A stretch of DNA of 64,000 bases from Solirhodobacter olei (GTDB lineage Bacteria; Pseudomonadota; Alphaproteobacteria; Rhodobacterales; Rhodobacteraceae): assembly GCF_004010155.1 (NCBI RefSeq), contig NZ_RRYH01000023.1:1-64000 (forward strand). Reading direction: 5' to 3'. The translations under genes and the position numbers were made by a program. Below, piece by piece: positions 16,881 through 24,813 of this stretch. Under the pieces are notes generated by a model. That model did no database searches. It was not told where the DNA came from and was given only the letters and a program-made list of their open reading frames with translations. Position 1 is the stretch's first letter, and every line of letters starts with the position of its first letter.

Positions 16881-17987
16881 ATGGCAGACATAAGCGAGCG
16901 GCTCCACGTGGTTACCGGCGACGCGATTTCCGCGCGCCGGCGGCTGTTCGGACGGGGCATGATCTGGGGCAGTTTCGCGGTTCTCGCGATCGTCGCGGCA
17001 CTGCAATTCGCGCAGAGCTACAACCTGATGAAGGTCGGCTTCGCCAACTGGCGGCCGACGCTTTACGCCTATGCCTTCTGGGCCGTCTGCCTCTGCTGGG
17101 GTCAGGTGGTGCTCCGGGGCGAACAGGGCAAGCGCGTGCTTTTCGTGCTGCCGGCCGCGCTCTTCACCGTGGCGATGGTGGTCTTCCCGCTTCTCTTCGG
17201 GCTCTCCATCGCGTTTTCGGACTGGAACCTGGCCTCCTCCGAGGGGCCGCATTTCAACGGGCTGGCCAATGTCCGGCAGATGTGGGGCGACACGTTCTTC
17301 TGGAACGCGCTTCTCAACATGGTCTACTATGTCCTTGCGATCGCTGTGGAATACGCGATCGCCTTCGGCCTTGCGCTGCTGCTGGCCGCGGACATCCGTG
17401 CGCGGAAATTTTTCCGCGTTTCCTTCCTTCTGCCGCTGATGCTCTCGCCCGTGGCCGTCTCGTGGATGATCGGCAAGTCGATGCTGGAGATCCGCTTCGG
17501 CCCGATCGCGCATCTCGCCCGCTATCTGGGGTGGGAGAACCCCTCCTTCTTTGGTTCGCCCTGGGTCGCGCGCGCGGCAATCGAGGCGATGGACGCCTGG
17601 ACCTTTATCCCCTTCATGATGATCATGATTCTCGCCGGGCTTCAGGCAATCCCGAGAGAGCTTCAGGAGGCCGCCCGCGTAGACGGCGCCAGCGGCTGGA
17701 AGTCGTTCTGGGAGGTGACCTTTCCGCTGATGCTGCCGGTCTCGCTTACCGCGGTGCTGATCCGCATCATCTTCAAGCTGAAGCTCGCCGACATCATCAT
17801 CACCGTCACCTCGGGCGGCCCGGGCGGGGCGACCGACAGCGTGACGAGCTACATCTACCGCGTCTACCGGGACCGCTCCAACGTCGGCTACGGCACGCTT
17901 CTGGCGATGTTCTACCTGGTGATCATCGTCGCCGCGATGACGGTGCTGATGAAGCTGGTCGACCGCTGGATGAACCCGAGGTACTGA
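16881..17987 (+). CDS. sugar ABC transporter permease (MalF-like)
   Basis: This 368-aa inner-membrane permease has two extra N-terminal spans (about residues 32-50 and 62-80) before the six-span core, as in MalF/UgpA-type proteins. The ATPase-coupling EAA loop reads ELQEAARVDGASGWKSFW near residue 255. It is co-directional with the binding-protein gene (55-base gap) and separated by one base from the next permease gene. It would form a heterodimer with that permease. Confidence 0.92.
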   Translation: MADISERLHVVTGDAISARRRLFGRGMIWGSFAVLAIVAALQFAQSYNLMKVGFANWRPTLYAYAFWAVCLCWGQVVLRGEQGKRVLFVLPAALFTVAMVVFPLLFGLSIAFSDWNLASSEGPHFNGLANVRQMWGDTFFWNALLNMVYYVLAIAVEYAIAFGLALLLAADIRARKFFRVSFLLPLMLSPVAVSWMIGKSMLEIRFGPIAHLARYLGWENPSFFGSPWVARAAIEAMDAWTFIPFMMIMILAGLQAIPRELQEAARVDGASGWKSFWEVTFPLMLPVSLTAVLIRIIFKLKLADIIITVTSGGPGGATDSVTSYIYRVYRDRSNVGYGTLLAMFYLVIIVAAMTVLMKLVDRWMNPRY

Positions 17988-17988
17988 G

Positions 17989-18915
17989 ATGGCCGAGACA
18001 ACCGCACAGATCTTTCACGACAGCCCGGCCGACCGCTCCTTCAAGGCCCGCCGTTTCGCCGGGCGCTTCGCAATCTACGCGATCCTCATCTTCTGGGCCG
18101 TGGTCTGCCTCTTCCCGATCTACTGGACCATCACGACGGCCTTCAAGACCGCGCCGGACGTGATGCGTGGCCATATCGTGCCCTGGTGGGACTTCAAGCC
18201 GAACTGGCTCGGCTGGCGTTCCCTCGGCCTCTCGCCCGACACGATCGGCCAGGTCTCCACCGTGCGCGACCAGTTCCTGCTGCGCTTCGAGAATTCGATG
18301 ATCGCCTCGATCAGTTCCTCGGCCCTCGCCGTTGGGCTCGGCTCCTGCGCGGCCTATGGGCTGAGCCGGTTCAGCTACAAGTTCGGCTTCATGCGGAACC
18401 CGGATATCTCGTTCTTCTTCCTAAGCCAGCTGATCCTGCCGCCGGTGGTGCTTGCCCTGCCCTTCCTCGTCCTCTACCGCGACCTCGCGCTGGTCGACAC
18501 GCGCTTCGGGCTGATCATGATCTACACGCTCACCGTGCTGCCCATCGTCATCTGGATCATGCGCGACCAGTTCGGATCGATCCCGACGGAGCTGGAGGAG
18601 GCGGCGATGGTCGATGGCCTGTCGATCTGGGGGGCGTTCCTGACCATCGTGCTGCCGATCGCGGCACCGGGGATGGTGGCGGCCTTCATCCTGTCCATGG
18701 TCCTGACCTGGAACGAATATTTCTTCGCAGCCCTGCTGACCGGCACGAATGCGGTGACGCTGCCGGTGATGGTGGCAAGCCAGACCGGATCGCAGGGCAT
18801 CAGCTGGTGGGCCATGGCCGCACTGAGCTTCGCGGCTATCCTGCCGCTGATCGTGATCGGCGTGGTGCTGGAGCGCTATATCATCAAGGGCATGGCGGCC
18901 GGCGCGGTGAAATAA
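17989..18915 (+). CDS. sugar ABC transporter permease (MalG-like)
   Basis: This 308-aa inner-membrane protein has six predicted spans, with the first at about residues 27-48. The EAA loop is ELEEAAMVDGLSIWGAFLT near residue 203, and the C-terminal LERYIIKGMAAGAVK is the typical MalG-type ending. It completes the CUT1 transporter with the 16881 permease and the divergent UgpC ATPase. An unusual periplasmic insert around residues 60-95 (WWDFKPNWLGWRSLGLSPD) is longer than in MalG. Confidence 0.92.
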   Translation: MAETTAQIFHDSPADRSFKARRFAGRFAIYAILIFWAVVCLFPIYWTITTAFKTAPDVMRGHIVPWWDFKPNWLGWRSLGLSPDTIGQVSTVRDQFLLRFENSMIASISSSALAVGLGSCAAYGLSRFSYKFGFMRNPDISFFFLSQLILPPVVLALPFLVLYRDLALVDTRFGLIMIYTLTVLPIVIWIMRDQFGSIPTELEEAAMVDGLSIWGAFLTIVLPIAAPGMVAAFILSMVLTWNEYFFAALLTGTNAVTLPVMVASQTGSQGISWWAMAALSFAAILPLIVIGVVLERYIIKGMAAGAVK

Positions 18916-18933
18916 GCCGGCCGGGAGGATCGC

Positions 18934-19965
18934 ATGGCACTGAAGACGCGGCACTGGGACCGGCTCGGCAATGGCGGGCTGACGTTTACCGAACTCGGCT
19001 TCGGGACGGCGCCGCTCGGCAATCTCTACCGCGCGATCTCGGAAGACGAGGCCGAGGCGGTGCTGGAGGCCGCCTGGGCCGCCGGCATCCGCTATTTCGA
19101 CACCGCGCCGCTTTACGGGCTGGGGCTGGCGGAGACGCGGCTGAACCGGCTTCTGCGCGGAAAGCGGCGCGAGGACTATGTGCTCTCGACCAAGGTCGGG
19201 CGGATCCTCCACGCCACGGCACCTGAGGCGCGGGACGGGTTCGGCAAGTGGTTCGACGTTCCGGCCCGGCGGGAGATCTACGACTACAGCTACGACGGCG
19301 TCCTGCGCTCGCTGGAATTTTCGCTGGAGCGGCTTGGGGTTGACCGCGTCGACGTGCTCTATGCGCATGACCTCGACCTGTTCAACCACGGCACCCGCGA
19401 GGTGTTGGACGCCAAGATGGCCGAGCTGATGTCGGGCGGTTACCGCGCGCTTCGGAAGCTCCGCGACGAGGGAGTGATCCGCGCCTTCGGGGCGGGCGTG
19501 AACGAATGGCAGAGCTGCCAGTGGCTGGCCGAACGGGGGGATTTCGACCTGTTCCTGCTGGCGGGGCGCTATACCCTGCTGGAGCAGGAGGCGTTGGAAA
19601 GCTTCCTGCCGCTCTGCACCGAGCGCGGCATCGGCGTGGTCGTCGGCGGGCCCTACAACTCGGGCGTCCTGGCAACGGGGCCGCGACCCGGGGCGTTCTA
19701 CAACTACGACGTGGCGCCGCAGGAGATCCTCGACCGCGTCGGGCGGATCGAGGCCATATGCCAACGCCACGGTGTGCGGCTGGTGGATGCGGCCTTCCAG
19801 TTTCCGCTGCGCCATCCGGCGGTGGTTTCGGTCATTCCGGGCGGGCAAGGAACATCAGAAATGGCCTCTAACCTGATGGCTGACAAGGCAGAAATACCAT
19901 CGGCACTTTGGGATGAGCTGAAGGCTGCGGGGCTCATGCGCGCGGATGCACCGGTGGAGGGATAG
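18934..19965 (+). CDS. aldo/keto reductase, probable L-fucose (aldose) 1-dehydrogenase
   Basis: This is a 343-aa NAD(P)-dependent enzyme with the AKR barrel. Catalytic residues are visible: Asp and Tyr in YFDTAPLYG (about residue 51), Lys in LSTKVGR, and His in LYAHDLD. The family includes D-threo-aldose 1-dehydrogenase and L-fucose dehydrogenases, which oxidise the C1 of L-fucose or similar sugars to a lactone. It sits directly after the transporter genes and one base before a lactonase-type amidohydrolase, which supports oxidation of the imported sugar as the first catabolic step. Confidence 0.85.
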   Translation: MALKTRHWDRLGNGGLTFTELGFGTAPLGNLYRAISEDEAEAVLEAAWAAGIRYFDTAPLYGLGLAETRLNRLLRGKRREDYVLSTKVGRILHATAPEARDGFGKWFDVPARREIYDYSYDGVLRSLEFSLERLGVDRVDVLYAHDLDLFNHGTREVLDAKMAELMSGGYRALRKLRDEGVIRAFGAGVNEWQSCQWLAERGDFDLFLLAGRYTLLEQEALESFLPLCTERGIGVVVGGPYNSGVLATGPRPGAFYNYDVAPQEILDRVGRIEAICQRHGVRLVDAAFQFPLRHPAVVSVIPGGQGTSEMASNLMADKAEIPSALWDELKAAGLMRADAPVEG

Positions 19966-20808
19966 ATGCGGATCGACGCCCATCAGCATTTCTGGAACCC
20001 CGCCCGCGGAGATTACGGCTGGATGCCGAAGGACGATCCGGTGCTGGCCCGGGTCTATGGTCCGGCCGACCTCGGCCCCCAGAGGGTGGCCGCCGGGGTA
20101 GATGCGACGGTGGTCGTGCAGGCCGCACCGACGGTCGAGGAGACCGAGTACATACTGGGGATCGCCGATGCGACACCCTCTGTCGTGGCCGTCGTCGGAT
20201 GGATCGATTTCGAGGACCCGGCGCAGGCGGCTGTGCTTAAACGGCTCGCGGGCCATCCGAAATTCAAATCCGTCCGGCCAATGATCCAGGACATCCCGGA
20301 TGACGACTGGATGCTGCGCGATGATGTGCAATGGGCGTTCCGGGCGCTCTGCGATCTGGGCACAGGATTCGATGCGCTCGGTTTTCCACGCCATCTCAAT
20401 AACTTCCACATCATTCTTCAACGATATTCCGAACTTCGCACGGTCATCGACCATTGCATGAAGCCGCAGATCCGCAGCCGTTCGGAGGCGTCATTCGCCA
20501 GCTGGGCCGAGGGCATGGCGCGGCTGGCAGAGGCCGGCGCCTATTGCAAGCTTTCCGGGCTTGTCACGGAAGCGGCAGAGGACTGGAGCGAGGAAGACCT
20601 CGCCCCCTATGCCGCCCATGTCCTGGAGGCCTTCGGGGCGGAGCGGGTCATGTGGGGGTCCGACTGGCCCGTCTGCCGGCTGCGGGCGGAATATGGCGAA
20701 TGGCATGCGGTGGCGGACCGGCTTACGGCGCATCTCGGACCGGGCGCGCAGGCGCGGATCTTCGGCGGGACGGCGGCGGAGTTCTACCGGATCGCCGCGC
20801 CGGGCTGA
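19966..20808 (+). CDS. amidohydrolase, probable L-fuconolactonase
   Basis: This 280-aa metal-dependent hydrolase belongs to the COG3618 lactonase group. MRIDAHQHFWNP holds the first metal-binding HxH, the middle has VIDHCMKPQ, and the late WGSDWPVCRL motif contains the catalytic Asp. Members open L-fucono-, L-rhamnono- or similar sugar lactones. The ATG immediately follows the reductase stop, so production is coupled to the enzyme that makes the lactone. It is the last gene of the plus-strand transporter operon. Confidence 0.87.
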   Translation: MRIDAHQHFWNPARGDYGWMPKDDPVLARVYGPADLGPQRVAAGVDATVVVQAAPTVEETEYILGIADATPSVVAVVGWIDFEDPAQAAVLKRLAGHPKFKSVRPMIQDIPDDDWMLRDDVQWAFRALCDLGTGFDALGFPRHLNNFHIILQRYSELRTVIDHCMKPQIRSRSEASFASWAEGMARLAEAGAYCKLSGLVTEAAEDWSEEDLAPYAAHVLEAFGAERVMWGSDWPVCRLRAEYGEWHAVADRLTAHLGPGAQARIFGGTAAEFYRIAAPG

Positions 20809-20824
20809 CTTTCGGATCAAGCCG

Positions 20825-20990
20825 GTTAAGAAAGCCCTGACGGTGCGTGCCGGCAGGGTTCATCCGTGCGCGAAAAACCCGGCCAAGAGGCTGAAAATGC
20901 GCCGAAAACCCGATACCGAAAAAGCACCGCTTTTGCACCGCTTTGGCACCGTATCGCACCGCCGCATCGTGCGGACGGCCCAAACCGGAC
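20825..20990 (+). repeat. intergenic repeat element with 11-bp ACCG iterons (copy B)
   Basis: Between the convergent lactonase and gntR genes, positions 20913-20966 read ATACCGAAAAA, GCACCGCTTTT, GCACCGCTTTG, GCACCGTATC, GCACCGCCGCA. This is the same NNACCGNNNNN repeat as at 5708-5762 (there on the minus strand), with one unit a base short. Matching flanks include GGTTAAGAAA near 20822, GGCCAAGAGGCTGAAAA near 20881, and GCGGACGGCCC near 20970. No coding potential is seen in this 209-base gap. Confidence 0.55.
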
Positions 20991-21017
20991 CGCCACGACC
21001 CCGCGCTTCGGCCCGGA

Positions 21018-21752
21018 TCAGACCTTGCGCTCTGCCAGGAACAGCTCCGGGTGGTCGCGCTCCAGCGGTTCCAGGTGTGTCAGAAGCTGACGCAGGTGGC
21101 GGCGCATCGCCTGGCGCGCGCCCTCGGGGTCGCGGGCCTCAAGCGCATCGAGGATGGCGCGATGCTCGGCCAGCGTCTCTTCCACCCGGCCCTGCATCGG
21201 AAGGACCAGCTGACGCGCGCGGTTCACATGCACCCAGGCGGTATCGGCCACCTGCACCAGCTTGCGATGGCCGGTCAGCGAAAGGATCAGCGCGTGCATC
21301 TCGCCATCCATCTTGTAGAAACCGGCGAAGTCGCCGTCTTCCACCAGCACCTCCTGCACGCGGAGGTTGCGGCGCAGCTCGACAAGCTGCGCCTCTGTCA
21401 TGCGCGGCGCGATCTCCTCCACCGCGGCCAGTTCGATCGCCTCGCGGCGGAAGGCGCCCTCGCGAATCTCCTCCATCGAGAAGCGGGCGACGAAGGTACC
21501 GGCCTGGGGAACCACGTCCACCAGCCCCTCTGCTGCGAGGCGGGCAATGGCCTCCGACACTGGCGAGCGGGAAACGCCGAGGCGTTCGCAGATCTCGGGC
21601 TTCTTCAGCGCCTCGCCGGGGCGGTAGATGAGGCCTATGATCGCCTCGCGCAGGGTCTGGTAGGTCTTCTGGGCCAGCGAGCCTGTGAACGCCTCTACCG
21701 GGCGGAGACGGTCCACGCCCGGAGTTTGGCCTTGCGGAGCATCGTCGGGCAT
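21018..21752 (-). CDS. GntR-family transcriptional regulator, FCD (FadR C-terminal) type
   Basis: This is a 244-aa repressor-type regulator. The winged helix-turn-helix is at about residues 25-85 (KTYQTLREAIIGLIY, then ERLGVSRSPVSEAIARLAAEGL). An all-helical FCD domain follows, with its metal-binding histidines visible in DGEMHALI and EHRAIL. It is divergent from the UxaA-type dehydratase gene. The start at 21752 was chosen because the alternative ATG at 21761 lies close to the palindrome; neither has a good Shine-Dalgarno, so the message may be leaderless. It probably binds the palindromes at 21763 and 14974 and responds to a sugar-acid intermediate. Confidence 0.88.
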   Translation of the reverse strand: MPDDAPQGQTPGVDRLRPVEAFTGSLAQKTYQTLREAIIGLIYRPGEALKKPEICERLGVSRSPVSEAIARLAAEGLVDVVPQAGTFVARFSMEEIREGAFRREAIELAAVEEIAPRMTEAQLVELRRNLRVQEVLVEDGDFAGFYKMDGEMHALILSLTGHRKLVQVADTAWVHVNRARQLVLPMQGRVEETLAEHRAILDALEARDPEGARQAMRRHLRQLLTHLEPLERDHPELFLAERKV

Positions 21753-21762
21753 CTGTAACATG

Positions 21763-21774
21763 CTAATATGTTAG
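21763..21774. promoter_or_regulatory. candidate GntR operator, copy 2
   Basis: CTAATATGTTAG lies in the gap between gntR and the dehydratase gene and differs by one base from the perfect palindrome at 14974-14985. An overlapping dyad TAACAT-N6-ATGTTA covers 21756-21773. Its position just before the gntR start suggests autorepression together with control of the divergent catabolic genes. Confidence 0.6.
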
Positions 21775-21827
21775 TCCTGCGCCGCTGGCACGGTCAAGCG
21801 GCCCCCGCATCCAAGGAGCATGAGAGC

Positions 21828-23345
21828 ATGGAGATGGGCAAGACCGCCATACGGCTGAGTCCGGTCGACAATGTCGTGATCGCGCTCCGCGATCTGCCGC
21901 CCGGCGAAGAGGCCGAGGGCGTGGTGCTGGCCGAGAAGGTCCAGCGCGGCCACAAGATCGCAGCCGTGGCGATCCCGGCGGGCGCGCCGGTGATGCGCTA
22001 TGGCCAGACGATCGGGGTTGCCACCGAGGCGATCCCGGCCGGGGCCTGGGTCCATTCGCACAACCTGGGGATGGGCCCGCACTCCACGGACTACGCCATC
22101 GGCTCCGCGTGCCGGCCCCTGCCGGCGGTGCCCGCGGCGCGGACCTTCCAGGGCTACCTGCGGGCCGATGGCAAGGTGGGGACGCGCAACTACCTGGGCA
22201 TCCTGACCTCGGTGAACTGCTCGGGGAGCGTGGCGCGGTTCGTCGCCGAGGCGGCGGAGCGGGACCCGGCGCTGCAGGCCTTCGGGAACATCGACGGGGT
22301 GGTGCCGATCACCCATCAGACCGGCTGCGGCATGTCGGCCACGAACGAGGGCTACCGGACGCTCTATCGCACGCTGGCCGGCTACGCCAAGAACCCGAAT
22401 TTTGGGGGGATCCTGCTTCTGGGCCTCGGCTGCGAGGTGATGCAGATCCCCGACCTCGTCGGCCGCGACAAGCTGCGCGAGGACGGCAACTTCCGCTACA
22501 TGACGATCCAGCAGTCCGGCGGCACGCGGCGCACGATCGAGCGCGCGCTGGAGGTGCTGCGCGAGATGGCGGTGGAGGCCGACAAGGCCCGGCGCACGCC
22601 GCAGCCCGTCAGCCACCTGACCGTGGGGCTGCAATGCGGCGGGTCCGACGGCTATTCCGGCATCACCGCCAACCCGGCGCTGGGCTATGCCTCGGACCTG
22701 CTGGTGCGGCACGGCGGGACCACGATCCTGTCCGAGACGCCGGAAATCTACGGGGCGGAGCATCTGCTGACGCGGCGGGCGGTCTCGCAGGACGTCGGCG
22801 AGAAGCTGATCGAGCGGATCCGCTGGTGGGAGGATTACACCGCCCGCAACGAGGGCGAGATGGACAACAACCCCTCGCCCGGCAACAAGCGCGGCGGGCT
22901 GACCACGATCCTTGAAAAGTCGCTTGGCGCAGTGGCGAAGGGCGGCATGGCGCCGCTGTCGGGCGTCTACAAGTACGGCGAGCCGATCACAACGCCGGGC
23001 TTCGTCTACATGGACAGCCCCGGCTACGATCCGGCCTCCGTCACCGGGCAGATCGCCTCTGGCGCGACGATGATCGTGTTCACCACGGGGCGCGGGTCGG
23101 TTTCGGGCTACAAACCCTCGCCCTGCGTGAAGCTGGCCACGAATTCCGAGATGTATGGCCGGATGTCCGAGGACATGGACGTGAACTGCGGCGATATCAT
23201 CTCCGACGGGGTGAGCGTGGAGGCCAAGGGCGAGGAGATCTTCGAGAAGATTATCGCCGTGGCCTCTGGCGCGCATACGAAAAGCGAGGAGCTGGGCTTC
23301 GGGGGCACGGAATTCGTGCCCTGGCAGATCGGCGCGGTCATGTAA
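21828..23345 (+). CDS. UxaA/GarD-family sugar-acid dehydratase
   Basis: This is a 505-aa dehydratase of the altronate/galactarate family, with an N-terminal SAF domain (about residues 1-90) and a large catalytic domain. Family motifs seen are HQTGCGMSATNEGYRTL, LLGLGCEVMQIP, LQCGGSDGYSGITANPALG and the C-terminal PSPCVKLATNSEMYGRM. The enzyme removes water from a sugar acid to give a 2-keto-3-deoxy acid, using iron. The start at 21828 follows AAGGAG by 9 bases. Here it takes the place expected for L-fuconate dehydratase, which in described pathways is an enolase-superfamily protein. Its substrate is inferred from context only. Confidence 0.88.
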   Translation: MEMGKTAIRLSPVDNVVIALRDLPPGEEAEGVVLAEKVQRGHKIAAVAIPAGAPVMRYGQTIGVATEAIPAGAWVHSHNLGMGPHSTDYAIGSACRPLPAVPAARTFQGYLRADGKVGTRNYLGILTSVNCSGSVARFVAEAAERDPALQAFGNIDGVVPITHQTGCGMSATNEGYRTLYRTLAGYAKNPNFGGILLLGLGCEVMQIPDLVGRDKLREDGNFRYMTIQQSGGTRRTIERALEVLREMAVEADKARRTPQPVSHLTVGLQCGGSDGYSGITANPALGYASDLLVRHGGTTILSETPEIYGAEHLLTRRAVSQDVGEKLIERIRWWEDYTARNEGEMDNNPSPGNKRGGLTTILEKSLGAVAKGGMAPLSGVYKYGEPITTPGFVYMDSPGYDPASVTGQIASGATMIVFTTGRGSVSGYKPSPCVKLATNSEMYGRMSEDMDVNCGDIISDGVSVEAKGEEIFEKIIAVASGAHTKSEELGFGGTEFVPWQIGAVM

Positions 23346-23363
23346 GGAAAGGTGCGTAGAGAT

Positions 23364-24098
23364 ATGAGATTGCAGGGAAAGACGGCCTTCTGCACCGCCA
23401 GCGGCGCGGGGATCGGCCTGGCCACCGCGCGGGCCTTCGCCGCCGAGGGCGCGCGGGTGATCGCGACCGACGTGAACGCCGAGGCACTGGAAGCGCTGGC
23501 GGCGGAGGGGATCGAGACGCATCGGCTTGACGTCACCGACCGGGACGCCGTGGCGGCGCTGGCCGGGAAGACCGGCGCGGTCGACGTGCTCTTCAACTGC
23601 GCGGGCTTCGTGCATCACGGCACCATCCTGGACTGCGACGAGGCCGCATTCGACTTCAGCTTCAACCTGAACGTCCGCGGCCAATACACCGTAATGAAAT
23701 CCTTTCTTCCGGCGATGATCGCTGCGGGTGGGGGCTCTGTGGTCAACATGGCCTCTGCCGCCTCCTCGATCATCGCGGCGCCGAACCGCTTCGTCTACGG
23801 CGCGACGAAGGCCGCCGTGATCGGGATGACGAAATCCGTCGCCGCGGATTTCATCGGCAAGGGCATACGCTGCAACGCGATCTGCCCGGCGACGGTGGAA
23901 AGCCCCTCGCTCGAGGGCCGGATGCGGGCGCAGGGGGATTACGAGACCGCGCGGGCCGCCTTCATCGCCCGCCAGCCGATGGGCCGGATCGGCAGACCGG
24001 AGGAGATCGCGGCGCTGGCCGTGTTCCTGGCGTCGGAGGAATCGAGCTTTATCACCGGGCAGGCAATTGCCATCGACGGCGGGTGGACCAACATATAG
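23364..24098 (+). CDS. SDR dehydrogenase, probable 2-keto-3-deoxy-L-fuconate dehydrogenase
   Basis: This is a 244-aa short-chain dehydrogenase. The NAD-binding motif is a variant, TASGAGIG, near residue 12. NCAG is present, and the catalytic Ser-Tyr-Lys set is in NMASAASS and VYGATKAAV. The C-terminal ITGQAIAIDGGWTNI is typical. The start at 23364 was preferred to an in-frame GTG at 23352 that sits inside the ribosome-binding stretch. It follows the dehydratase by 18 bases. In the known non-phosphorylating L-fucose route this enzyme type oxidises the keto-deoxy acid at C4. No final hydrolase or aldolase gene follows. Confidence 0.87.
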   Translation: MRLQGKTAFCTASGAGIGLATARAFAAEGARVIATDVNAEALEALAAEGIETHRLDVTDRDAVAALAGKTGAVDVLFNCAGFVHHGTILDCDEAAFDFSFNLNVRGQYTVMKSFLPAMIAAGGGSVVNMASAASSIIAAPNRFVYGATKAAVIGMTKSVAADFIGKGIRCNAICPATVESPSLEGRMRAQGDYETARAAFIARQPMGRIGRPEEIAALAVFLASEESSFITGQAIAIDGGWTNI

Positions 24099-24158
24099 GG
24101 CGCGGGCGGGACGGAACGGCGCCCGATCTGCGTTTGATCGCAATTGGGAGGCCACCGG

Positions 24159-24728
24159 ATGAAACACATTCCCCTTCTTTTCGCGCTGGCCGTGGCCGGC
24201 TGCGGGACGCAGGTTCCGCTCTGGACCAAGGATTACGCGGCGCAGGCCACCACGCGCCATTATGCCGACGTGCCGCCGGCCAAGGCGCTGGCGGCGGCCG
24301 AGGAGGTCGTTCGGCTGACCGCGCCGGCCCGGGACGTCAGCGTGAAGGCCACGCCCGGCGGGGTAGATATCGACCGCTACTTCAACGGCTTCATCCACAT
24401 GCACAGCGTCACCATCGACTACCGCTTCACGCTGACCGCGACGCCGGCCGGGCGCGGCAGCACGGTGACGCTTGCGATCCGGTCGAACGCACAGGACTTC
24501 TCGGCCCCCGACGCCATGACGGGGCTGGAGCTGTCCCCGCTTCTGGCCAACGGGCCCGCGACCGTCGCCGATCCCTACAAGCTGTTCTTCGCGCGGATGG
24601 ATTACATCCTCGGCAAGCGGACGGACTGGGTGAGCTGCACGTCCGCACCAACGGTGCTGGGGGCCTCGATCGCGCTCGATCCGCTCTGCCAGGGCGCGGA
24701 GGACCGGGCACCGGCGGCGCGGCGCTGA
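24159..24728 (+). CDS. hypothetical lipoprotein
   Basis: This 189-aa protein has the lipoprotein signal MKHIPLLFALAVAGCGTQ, with the lipobox cysteine at residue 15, and a good GGGAGG ribosome site. The mature part has no recognised motif. It is mixed alpha/beta in look, with regular alternating hydrophobic strands (VTIDYRFTLTATPAG, STVTLAIRS) and two further cysteines near the C-terminus (VSCTSA and DPLCQG) that could form a disulfide. It lies between the sugar cluster and opgG and may belong to neither. Confidence 0.7.
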   Translation: MKHIPLLFALAVAGCGTQVPLWTKDYAAQATTRHYADVPPAKALAAAEEVVRLTAPARDVSVKATPGGVDIDRYFNGFIHMHSVTIDYRFTLTATPAGRGSTVTLAIRSNAQDFSAPDAMTGLELSPLLANGPATVADPYKLFFARMDYILGKRTDWVSCTSAPTVLGASIALDPLCQGAEDRAPAARR

Positions 24729-24813
24729 CGCGCCTTCGGGGGGCGCCGCGCGCGCTTTTCAGCCACGGGATTTGGCGTTATGGACGCGCTCGGTGTGTCC
24801 ATAGGAGTGCTTC

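Noticed and set aside
15023-16960. 645-aa open frame on the minus strand
   Set aside because: It is antisense to the sugar-binding protein, which has a Tat signal and ribosome site. No motif is seen in the antisense product.
21771-24404. 877-aa open frame on the minus strand
   Set aside because: It is antisense to the dehydratase and SDR genes, which both show catalytic motifs; its composition is that of a shadow frame.
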